Of a stretch of 64,000 nucleotides of DNA, positions 17,779 through 25,087 are shown piece after piece (within the stretch, counting starts at the first letter, position 1; each line of letters starts with the position of its first letter). Where the stretch lies: assembly GCF_023195695.1 (NCBI RefSeq), contig NZ_JALPQG010000002.1:186001-250000 (forward strand), written 5' to 3'. The translations under genes were made by a program, and so were the position numbers. The DNA comes from Aliiroseovarius sp. S1339. Its GTDB lineage: Bacteria; Pseudomonadota; Alphaproteobacteria; Rhodobacterales; Rhodobacteraceae. Below the pieces are notes generated by a model. The model was not told the DNA's origin and ran no database searches. It saw only the letters and a program-made list of their open reading frames with translations.

Positions 17779-18168
17779 ATGTTTGAGATCGAATTCACCA
17801 ATGGCGTCACAATCTCAAGCGAGCCCTTTAGAATTGCCTGGCCTTCAGCGTTCGAAGACATCGATGATAACATTCTCCTCCACGCCTATACCATACTCGC
17901 TGTCTCGAACGAGACCGGACGAGACGTCGAGATTTTAGTTAGCTCGGAATTCACAGGGGAAGAAGTACTCGCAAGCGATGACGAGCCGGTTCAGCTCACT
18001 GTTGGTAGTACGTTGGGAAGCGAACCTGAGAACCAAAATCCCATTGAGCATTCGGGAACACTCAAAATAAAGGAGGGAAGTCATATTGTGCGATACAATG
18101 TGCACTGTGAAACCGGAGGCGAAAAGAAAATGGTTGCTACTCAAAGCTCAAGTTATTTTGGAGAGTAA
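17779..18168 (+). CDS. unknown beta-rich protein, first gene of the second cargo cassette
   Basis: 129 residues, acidic, alternating hydrophobic/polar as in a beta-sandwich; no signal peptide or membrane segment. The start follows GAGAGAGTT. TVGSTLGSEPENQNPIEHSG is a polar loop in the middle, and the end is Ser-rich (TQSSSYFGE). The next gene starts 3 bp after the stop, so the two should be made together. I do not recognise a family. By size and position it may be a chaperone, immunity or binding partner of the large protein that follows. Confidence 0.7.
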   Translation: MFEIEFTNGVTISSEPFRIAWPSAFEDIDDNILLHAYTILAVSNETGRDVEILVSSEFTGEEVLASDDEPVQLTVGSTLGSEPENQNPIEHSGTLKIKEGSHIVRYNVHCETGGEKKMVATQSSSYFGE

Positions 18169-18170
18169 CC

Positions 18171-20792
18171 ATGGTTGGAGTTTTTACAAACAACAAAGAC
18201 AAAGGGTTAAAGGTTAGCTCGCAGGATAAACTACATTCAGAACTCCTCAAGCACACAAAGCTTGGAAGTATTACCGCAAACGAAAGAGATATTGACGTCG
18301 TTTCATTTTCTCGAAGCCGCGAAGCCGAAATTGACTGGAAAAAGATAGTAAATCACGAAGAAACGCCCAGTGTTAACCACCCTTATGAGTTGGGCTACGG
18401 ACTTTCTTATGTGAAACGAGAATTCGAAAAGCGATTGAACGTTGGTCCAGTTGTGACTACGGCGGATTTGCCAAGGATCAATAAAAGCATAGCCACTCAC
18501 GATCCGCCTGCGGTTTGGTTTCAGGTGCCGGGGTATAACCGGAGATTGATTGTTAGTAGCGTGATCGGCGTGCCTCAGAACCGATTTGATAACGTTGATC
18601 ATTATGAGAACTTTTGGAGCAACGCTGAATCAGCGCAATTTTGGGGAAGTAGCGCCCAATCAAAAGCGCGAGTTGTGGAACTCGCGCCCGCGATCATACA
18701 TCGCCAGTACAGAGAACTTATTGAGCTGGAGAAAGTAGGTGGAGCGCTTTCTGCTGCCGCGGATAAACTTGTATCTTCACAGATTGACGGTTTCTTATCA
18801 CAAGGAGACATCGATGATTTAGTGTCGAGCTATGGCCGGATGCGTTCGGTTGGCCTGAACATTCAGGAGCGCTTAGAACGTCTTAGGGACAAGTCAAGTG
18901 ATTTGGGTTACATTCTGGTTCTGGAAGACGGATTAGAATACAAGTATCCTGATGGTTCCTCAGAAGTGCTCCAAAAGGGACAGTTGTACCAACCATATGA
19001 AACCGAGATTACTTGGGTTTCTCAATATACGCTCACTGAATATGTAGAAATGTTCCCCTTGCTAAGGATTCCGAGGACTATCAACGTTACTGAATACCAT
19101 CGAAAGGAAGTGACAAAGTACAGCAAAGTCATTCCTGACTTCGATCCGTGGGTGGAAGAAGAAAATAGACTGTCCAACTCAGGTTACAACGTATTTCGCT
19201 TTTCCCGTGTTGGGAGCAAATATATCTCCCAATCTGGAGAAGAACTTGAAGACATCATAGAACGATGTGAACTGGACCCGAATTTTGGAAAAATGTGCGC
19301 TGTACTTCTACCAGTATACGAGCAGAGCCTGATTGCCGGAGAGATTCTGTCAAAATATGTAGTTATTAGAGCACCTAGACGTGGCTTGGAACCAATTCAT
19401 GCACCTCGCATATACATCGAAGAGGATCTCGTCTTCTCAACAAAGTACATAGGTGCCGAAGTTGGCGAGCTTGCAAGCTCAATAAATCTGGCCCCAGGTG
19501 AAAGAAGAGAGATTCTGGTGGAGAAATCCACCAAAACAGAGCTGGAAGTTAGAAGAACCGCAACTTCTCTTTCTGATCTAAACGAAAACTCTGCCACCGA
19601 CTATGCCTCCGAATTGGAGAACGAAGCTAAGGCGTCCCGGGAGTCGACTAAGACACAAAGCTTGAGCGCGAGCGCGGGTGGGAGCTACGGTGGATTTTCG
19701 GCAAGTGCGTCTGGCTCTAGTTCATCCAGCCAAACCACCAAGGATTTCGCTCGAAATCTTTCAAAAGTTGCAAGAAAGGCGGCGAGGTCGGTTACTAAAC
19801 AAACTAGGCTAGAAGTACAGAGCTCTAGCCTAAGAAAAACAACCACTTCTTCCCGCGAAAGTACAAAGATTGAGATTGAGAATATAAATGACGGCAGGTC
19901 GCTGAACTTGCTACTTTTTCATTTGTACAATGTGTATCGTGCTCAATTGAAGCTCGAGAGATTAACCTTTACTTTCCTCTCAGGAATTGAAGTTGTCTCA
20001 GGGTCAGGAATTGTTTTGCCACAACAGTTTTCCCTAGATGAGCTTCCAGAGCTGTTGAGAAAATTCTCGCTTGATGGGCTGCCGATCCGTCCAAACAAAC
20101 CTGACTTTCCAGACGATCCTCAAGAAGCCGCGTTGGAACGGGTGCTTGACGCATTGATTGACACGTTAATGGAGTATCACGGGAGTGGCAGTGCGAGCTC
20201 AAGATCAGTCTTAATACCAGACTTCCCTCCAAGCGGTGACAATATCGACGAAAAGATTGCTAACCTAACAAAATCACTTACGAGTATGATTTACTCAGGA
20301 GCAGAAATTCCCCTCTACACTGAAACTGAAATAAACGGAAGTAAGCGACTGTCTGAGTTCCTTATTGGCTCCCCAGGCCTGTACCTTGACGCACACATTG
20401 GCGATAGAGACGCAACCGAACCGTATTCAAATGCCATGCGGGAGGCAGAAGTGCGTCGACAACACTCCGAAGTTCGTGAAATCGAAACCCGTGCGCTATA
20501 CAACGTTGCCCGCGCTTCCAGGTTGGGGCGGATTGACAGCCCGTTTGGAGTTTTCGGAGTGTTTATAGGCGACGATAAAATACGTGTCACTTTGGAGGGT
20601 GAGCCTTTGGTAGGAGTTTACCATATTATTCATGATGCCGCCAAAGTTGGTGAATTTGAGTTCAATGAAGGTGACGACGTCAGTTTTGAAGTTACAATTG
20701 ACACGCCGGGACCTTGGTTGCAGCCGTCTGGTGCCGATTTGGTGTTGGTTCGACACCTAGGCTCTGGCCACGAAGCACTGTTCCTAATTTAA
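18171..20792 (+). CDS. unknown 873-residue protein with Ser-rich toxin-like central segment
   Basis: A large soluble protein, no signal peptide. Residues about 1-320 are mixed and hydrophilic; 400-460 holds VRAP-like strands and LAPGERREILVEKSTKTE; about 494-520 is a Ser/Gly/Ala block in which small and polar residues alternate (SLSASAGGSYGG, then FSASASGSSSSS), as in membrane-inserting beta-hairpins of pore-forming toxins; a basic coiled stretch follows (RKAARSVTKQTRLEVQ), then ENINDGRSLNLLLFHLYN near 570. The C-terminal 60 residues look like a beta domain. GGAGAG precedes the ATG. No family was recognised. A pore-forming or contact-dependent effector, or a structural protein, is possible. 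Confidence 0.7.
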   Translation: MVGVFTNNKDKGLKVSSQDKLHSELLKHTKLGSITANERDIDVVSFSRSREAEIDWKKIVNHEETPSVNHPYELGYGLSYVKREFEKRLNVGPVVTTADLPRINKSIATHDPPAVWFQVPGYNRRLIVSSVIGVPQNRFDNVDHYENFWSNAESAQFWGSSAQSKARVVELAPAIIHRQYRELIELEKVGGALSAAADKLVSSQIDGFLSQGDIDDLVSSYGRMRSVGLNIQERLERLRDKSSDLGYILVLEDGLEYKYPDGSSEVLQKGQLYQPYETEITWVSQYTLTEYVEMFPLLRIPRTINVTEYHRKEVTKYSKVIPDFDPWVEEENRLSNSGYNVFRFSRVGSKYISQSGEELEDIIERCELDPNFGKMCAVLLPVYEQSLIAGEILSKYVVIRAPRRGLEPIHAPRIYIEEDLVFSTKYIGAEVGELASSINLAPGERREILVEKSTKTELEVRRTATSLSDLNENSATDYASELENEAKASRESTKTQSLSASAGGSYGGFSASASGSSSSSQTTKDFARNLSKVARKAARSVTKQTRLEVQSSSLRKTTTSSRESTKIEIENINDGRSLNLLLFHLYNVYRAQLKLERLTFTFLSGIEVVSGSGIVLPQQFSLDELPELLRKFSLDGLPIRPNKPDFPDDPQEAALERVLDALIDTLMEYHGSGSASSRSVLIPDFPPSGDNIDEKIANLTKSLTSMIYSGAEIPLYTETEINGSKRLSEFLIGSPGLYLDAHIGDRDATEPYSNAMREAEVRRQHSEVREIETRALYNVARASRLGRIDSPFGVFGVFIGDDKIRVTLEGEPLVGVYHIIHDAAKVGEFEFNEGDDVSFEVTIDTPGPWLQPSGADLVLVRHLGSGHEALFLI

Positions 20793-20794
20793 AG

Positions 20795-21691
20795 ATGGGC
20801 AAAGAGCATGTTATACCACCGATTGCCTATCCTCAGTGTAGCGTATTGGATGTGCCAACGGACGCGCCGACATTAAGTCGAGCGCCTTGGTACAAAGAAT
20901 CTAGTCATGATAGTTTTGATTTTGTTGTGCCTGGTATCGACTTTGATGATGCGGTTACGCTGTTGAAGAAAAATGGTGATGTGCTCAACGTAACAAGTGA
21001 CGTAGTGAAAAGCTCTGGGAAAGCTGGCGCGCTATACGAAGACTTAATCAAAGTATCGGTTAAACGCTTCGAAAGGACGGTCCGTGAAGTGGCCGACGAA
21101 GCAAAAGCCGCTCAAAAATACACTCCCGAGATGGGGCGAAAAATCATTGCGGCTCGCCGAACAATGATAAGCGAACTCAAAGGAGTATCTCCAGTTGGCA
21201 CTTATTTCAAATTCGAACCCAATTACCCAGAGCTAAAATCCGCCATAAAAACGGAGAGAATCGCAAAGAGGCTACAGACTCTGTCGGAACGAGGCGTTGT
21301 TTCGAGCCCCAGTGTTCGATCCCTTGTTAAGAAGGGGAGACGAAACCTTCCGGTGTCGGAAAAGTACGTACAAACGTCTCGCCGATATGCCAAATCTTTA
21401 AAGCGGCTAGGTGGTTTTGTGGAGGCCGTGCAAATCGCGCCAGAAATAGCTACTGTTTTGACTACAGACGACCAAGAAGAGTTTAAGCGGTCCCTCGCAT
21501 CACTAGCGGGCGCAGGCACTGGATTGCTCGTTTCTCGTGCCGCGCCATTCCTTTGTTTAGGTTTCGGACTTGCAACTGGTGGCTTTGGGCTGATTGCTTG
21601 CGGAGTCGCTATCAATGTCGCGGGTGGCACGATTCTGGCTGACATTGTCGAGCTGCAGACAAAGCAAATCTTAGACGCGCACACACTATAA
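20795..21691 (+). CDS. unknown protein with C-terminal glycine-rich hydrophobic hairpin
   Basis: 298 residues from the ATG 2 bp after the preceding stop; an in-frame upstream extension into that gene is possible but has no ribosome-binding site. The first 60 residues are polar, 70-225 are helical and basic (SVKRFERTVREVADEAKAA, then RTMISELKGV), and about 232-285 is a long glycine/alanine hydrophobic region (APFLCLGFGLATGGFGLIAC, then GVAINVAGGTIL), ending in a short polar tail. That layout recalls colicin-type channel domains or glycine-zipper membrane proteins. No family was recognised. It is the third gene of the cassette and a candidate membrane-active effector. Confidence 0.65.
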   Translation: MGKEHVIPPIAYPQCSVLDVPTDAPTLSRAPWYKESSHDSFDFVVPGIDFDDAVTLLKKNGDVLNVTSDVVKSSGKAGALYEDLIKVSVKRFERTVREVADEAKAAQKYTPEMGRKIIAARRTMISELKGVSPVGTYFKFEPNYPELKSAIKTERIAKRLQTLSERGVVSSPSVRSLVKKGRRNLPVSEKYVQTSRRYAKSLKRLGGFVEAVQIAPEIATVLTTDDQEEFKRSLASLAGAGTGLLVSRAAPFLCLGFGLATGGFGLIACGVAINVAGGTILADIVELQTKQILDAHTL

Positions 21692-21708
21692 CTTCCGCAA
21701 ATCACGAC

Positions 21709-21730
21709 ATTAATATACTGGCGTATTAAT
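21709..21730 (+). terminator. weak AT hairpin after the third cassette gene
   Basis: ATTAATA (21709-21715) pairs with TATTAAT (21724-21730) around 8 bases, 17 bp after the stop, followed by TTGG. Low stability makes it a doubtful terminator. The rest of 21692-22060 has no gene; it includes the 12-bp palindrome GATCATATGATC at 21821-21832 and presumably the promoter of the next gene. Confidence 0.3.
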
Positions 21731-22060
21731 TTGGCAATCTTCCAAATATTCTCGACACATTTACATAATGCTACATCCGAACCATATGAGTGGGAAGAAA
21801 TCTGAAGCGGCGGCATCGTCGATCATATGATCTTTCCTAAAACGAGTAATCTTCTAGATGGACGCGAGAATACATCCTTGCAGCCGTTCTATACCTAGAA
21901 AACTCAGTTCGACCGTGCGGATTCAAGTTAAAACGACAATAATAGGCATCATCTCAAGTCGATTGATTGTCATTGGTGTGCATAGTACGCTTTCGACACT
22001 CAGTACCGCTATTGGATCAAGAACCATTGATCTTTGAAGGCGGAAGGTGGAGATCTAGCT

Positions 22061-22465
22061 ATGAGAAATTTTGAGATTTGCGCTAAGTTCGAATTGTTTC
22101 CAAGTGGGCACAAACTACCACCAGCATTCAACTTTTCGTCAATGAACTTTGTCCACAATAGCGGCAGCAAACCTTTGGTCTTGACGGAAGCGAACGAGAA
22201 TGGATTGAGATTTGAAGATCAAGGTATCAAGGTAACTTTGCCAACTGATGCAGACGCGATCAGCATTCGCTGTGGCTCATGGGCAGATCATGTACTCATC
22301 GAATGCTATGATCGTAGCGGTACGCTTGTTGCCTCGCAAAATGTAGTGCCCTCTGGATATCTAGACTTCGAGCTAGTGGGAAACCAGATAAGGACCGTGG
22401 CGTTTTTAGGTGGTTCAAACGAAGCGCTGATTGCGAGCATCTGTGCCAGTCTCGATTGCGACTGA
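22061..22465 (+). CDS. unknown beta-sandwich-like protein, last gene of the second cassette
   Basis: 134 residues; the ATG at 22061 is preferred over one 27 bp upstream because GGTGGAG precedes it. The protein alternates short strands and turns (GLRFEDQGIKVTLPTDAD, then AISIRCGSWADHVLIECYD, then LDFELVGNQIRTVAFLGG), which resembles small lectin- or carbohydrate-binding-type beta-sandwiches. No signal peptide. About 370 bp separate it from the previous gene, so it may have its own promoter. A target-binding or immunity partner of the large protein is possible; no family was recognised. Confidence 0.6.
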   Translation: MRNFEICAKFELFPSGHKLPPAFNFSSMNFVHNSGSKPLVLTEANENGLRFEDQGIKVTLPTDADAISIRCGSWADHVLIECYDRSGTLVASQNVVPSGYLDFELVGNQIRTVAFLGGSNEALIASICASLDCD

Positions 22466-23354
22466 TTATTCAATTGAACTGGAAACGCACCTAAAAGGTC
22501 TGATTCCGGTCAAAAAATCATATCCGGTACAAGCGTATTTAGTGACATCTAGTTTGATTATGGCATTTTACTTGAAGCGAACAACCCTCTGTAGCTCAAC
22601 GGTCGTTTCACAATTCAAATGACAGAACGATACTATGAATTGAGCACGATGCATCAGATCGCAAATCCGTTGAGTCGTCTCGCCACTAGGTGTCCAAAGC
22701 GGACCTTGGGTTAGTGTCGGCTTTGTCCCGCATCCTGTGAATTCCATTTCTGAAATCCAATGACTGTAATGGTGGCGGGGCTGATGGCCCCGCCACCTTC
22801 GTTTCGTGGGCCAGCGGGATTTGGACAAGCCCAACGCCCCTGGCCGTCAGGGTGAGGGCGCTGCCCTCCCCCTCGGGCAACCCTATTAGACAGGGCCGTG
22901 TCCTCGGCTGCCCCTGCGGGCCGCACCACCCTGTCGAATATCATTGCCTCGCCCCCTCCCGCGTTCGCCACGTGGCAGATTGGCAGGAACAGGCGGCTTA
23001 GCCGTCTGACCTGCAAATCTGCCCTGATTTTCCGAAGGGAAGGTCAGATCAAACGAAACAACCTACGGGAGCCTGAAATGGGGGTGCTGGGTCAATTCAT
23101 GACGCAAAGGTCAAATTTGTCTGACGTTCAACATGGTGTGGTCACGCAGTGGCACATGATTCAGTGGCTTCCCTCCGGACATATCAATCATGATCTCTAG
23201 GTAGTCCTGGACCGTTACCCGCAGGTCAAGAAATGGAAAGGGCAATGCGGTCGCGCGCAAAGCCTCCGTTGGTCAATATAGGTGAAAAATCAACCCGGAT
23301 TAAGAAGGTGATTGGGGAACAACTGACCTGCTCTGTTCTATTCTTCAACCTCCG
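22466..23354. other. gene-poor junction between cargo and mobilization genes
   Basis: No convincing gene. Composition switches sharply to GC-rich at about 22730-23040. A perfect 11-bp stem lies at 22771-22797 (GGTGGCGGGGC with GCCCCGCCACC, 5-base loop), followed by TTCGTTT. The GC-rich part looks like a relic of a plasmid-type region joined to the AT-rich cargo, and is one place to look for an origin of transfer. Confidence 0.45.
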
Positions 23355-23552
23355 CTACTCGTGCAGGAAAAGCCGCTCCTTCAGCGCCTCCACCATCAAT
23401 CGTTCAATGTCGGCCAAGCGCATGCCCTTCTCGTACGCCAAGCGATAAACCAGATCGGCAATTTCTGAATTCTTAGGGCCAAAGAGATGCCAGTCATTCA
23501 GTTCATGAGAATCTGGATGGCTCCCGTCCTGTGGAGGGTCTGGATCAGTCAT
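23355..23552 (-). CDS. small unknown protein at the end of the mobilization region
   Basis: 65 residues; an acidic, Pro/Asp/His-rich start (DPDPPQDGSHPDSHELND) is followed by a compact helical part (NSEIADLVYRLAYEKGMRLA, then DIERLMVEALKERLFL). No signal peptide. It is in the same orientation as the mob genes, 169 bp after the VirB6-like gene. No family recognised; codon pattern is compatible with a real gene. Confidence 0.5.
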   Translation of the reverse strand: MTDPDPPQDGSHPDSHELNDWHLFGPKNSEIADLVYRLAYEKGMRLADIERLMVEALKERLFLHE

Positions 23553-23721
23553 CGCATTTCCCTAGCCTTCAACGCTCCAAACTCCTCTGCACTCATCAAG
23601 ATGAACGCTCGCCTGCCTCGTTTGATTATCCTAACCGGGGAAGCGGTTGCCGCTGTCCAGAGGGTCTTAGGCCTCCGACGCAACTGAGTGATCGTAAATT
23701 CAGGAAATTCATTCATTTACC

Positions 23722-24714
23722 TCATCTCCAGGGTCTCGGCGTAGAGCGGCTGGCAAGCCACTGAACGGTATTGAGTCGTCTGGAAACCGTCGGAGACTGG
23801 GCTACCCTGTTCACCGCCGCCATTGCTGTATGTGCGCCCTTCTCTGTGACTGAGCGGGCTACTTGGCCCGAACCAGACACCGAAATTCGCGCGAGAGAAT
23901 GGGCAACACGATCTATCCCGAGATTTGCGGATGCGAGCGTTTCCGAAATGCCGGGAACTTTGAGGATGACCAGGCTACCGAGCATCATGACAAACATAAA
24001 CCCCAACAGATCGCCAATGTTACTCACCGATGCCATGTCAGTAGGTGCGACGTCCTGGGCGATGACAAGAACCACCCCGGCTGCGGCTGCCATCATCAAC
24101 GGGATGAGTGCGGCCTGAATCGTAGCTCGAAGCCACCCTTCAAAGATCCCTGTCGTTGGTTTGAACATCGTGCACAAAAGCGCCGCGGGAGCGAGCACAA
24201 TCATCAATGCGATGACGATCTTCGCCATTCCCAAGACAACGACGCAAATGACAGAGAAAAACACCGCAACAAGAAACACTACGACACTGGCAATCGCACC
24301 AGCTATAAAACTGCCATTCTGCGCAACGGCATTGCCAGCGTTCACGCTTCCTTCGTAAAGTTGATCCAGACCAGCGTATAGGCCATCCACGGCCGCTTCA
24401 AAGCCTAGGCTTGCCATGATCGTTCCACCGACCTCAGAAGGTGCATTGGTCAACACTCCGTATACTGAATCAAAATTTGACCAACTCGACAGAAAGGCGG
24501 CGACAAGCCCAATACGGGCAATGAGACTGACCCCATTTTGTAGTGTCATCGGCACAGCCTGAATGGCGAGATTTGTCCCTACCAGGGTGATCAGAAGTAT
24601 AGCCATCACACGAAATACAGGGATCAATTGGCTCGCAATTGCATCAAAAGCTGTCGCTGCCATTGCAGCTGTTGCACCGTCGATCAGGCTCATTACGCTT
24701 TCAATGAAACCCAT
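23722..24714 (-). CDS. solitary VirB6/TrbL-like membrane protein
   Basis: 330 residues; ATG at 24714, one base after the previous stop, chosen over a longer frame that would overlap the upstream gene. At least five membrane segments are visible (for example VFRVMAILLITLVGTNLAI, IASVVVFLVAVFFSVICVVV and MAKIVIALMIVLAPAALLC), with the central phenylalanine/glycine region (FKPTTGIFEGWLRATIQAAL) usual in VirB6, the inner-membrane channel part of type IV secretion systems. No other secretion subunit was recognised in the element. It may replace or modify the helper plasmid's VirB6, or act in exclusion. Confidence 0.8.
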   Translation of the reverse strand: MGFIESVMSLIDGATAAMAATAFDAIASQLIPVFRVMAILLITLVGTNLAIQAVPMTLQNGVSLIARIGLVAAFLSSWSNFDSVYGVLTNAPSEVGGTIMASLGFEAAVDGLYAGLDQLYEGSVNAGNAVAQNGSFIAGAIASVVVFLVAVFFSVICVVVLGMAKIVIALMIVLAPAALLCTMFKPTTGIFEGWLRATIQAALIPLMMAAAAGVVLVIAQDVAPTDMASVSNIGDLLGFMFVMMLGSLVILKVPGISETLASANLGIDRVAHSLARISVSGSGQVARSVTEKGAHTAMAAVNRVAQSPTVSRRLNTVQWLASRSTPRPWR

Positions 24715-24715
24715 G

Positions 24716-25087
24716 TCACTCGCCCTCATGACATTGGGCCGAGAAAAACTCTCCGTAGGCCCGCAGAATTGCAACACCTTCGGCATCTGACCATTGGCGG
24801 AGTGCACGAATTTCCTGTTGGTTCAGTTCACCGACCGGCTTGTCCAGGCGAAAGTGTATGAATGCACCGAATCCCCAATTGTCAAATGGGCAAGCGCAAG
24901 ACTGAGCTGCCACCGCCCTTTCCTTTGCGGCCAGCTGGTAGGCATTGCGCGCCTGCCCGCGATTAGCAATATGCTGTTCAAACACCGTCAGTTGAGGCAT
25001 TTGCGGTTCACACTCAGAAGCCGCTCCTAATAGCGGCACTGTCGCCACAATCAGAGAAATTGCTGTCGCTTTACAAACCGAAATCAT
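24716..25087 (-). CDS. small exported Cys-containing protein next to virB6
   Basis: 123 residues with an N-terminal signal peptide (ATAISLIVATVPLLGAASEC). The mature part has several cysteines (SCACPFDNWGFG, SAQC) and a helical C-terminus (LNQQEIRALRQWSDAEG). The start overlaps the relaxase stop by 17 bp, and the virB6-like start follows its stop at once, so the three genes are coupled. Position beside virB6 suggests a periplasmic partner such as VirB5 or an entry-exclusion factor, but the sequence does not match VirB5 clearly. Confidence 0.6.
   Translation of the reverse strand: MISVCKATAISLIVATVPLLGAASECEPQMPQLTVFEQHIANRGQARNAYQLAAKERAVAAQSCACPFDNWGFGAFIHFRLDKPVGELNQQEIRALRQWSDAEGVAILRAYGEFFSAQCHEGE

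Noticed and set aside
22661-22670. GCAAATCCGT, matching 10 bases of the tRNA-Cys att core inside the element
   Set aside because: Too short; flanking bases do not match, so an internal att site is not supported.
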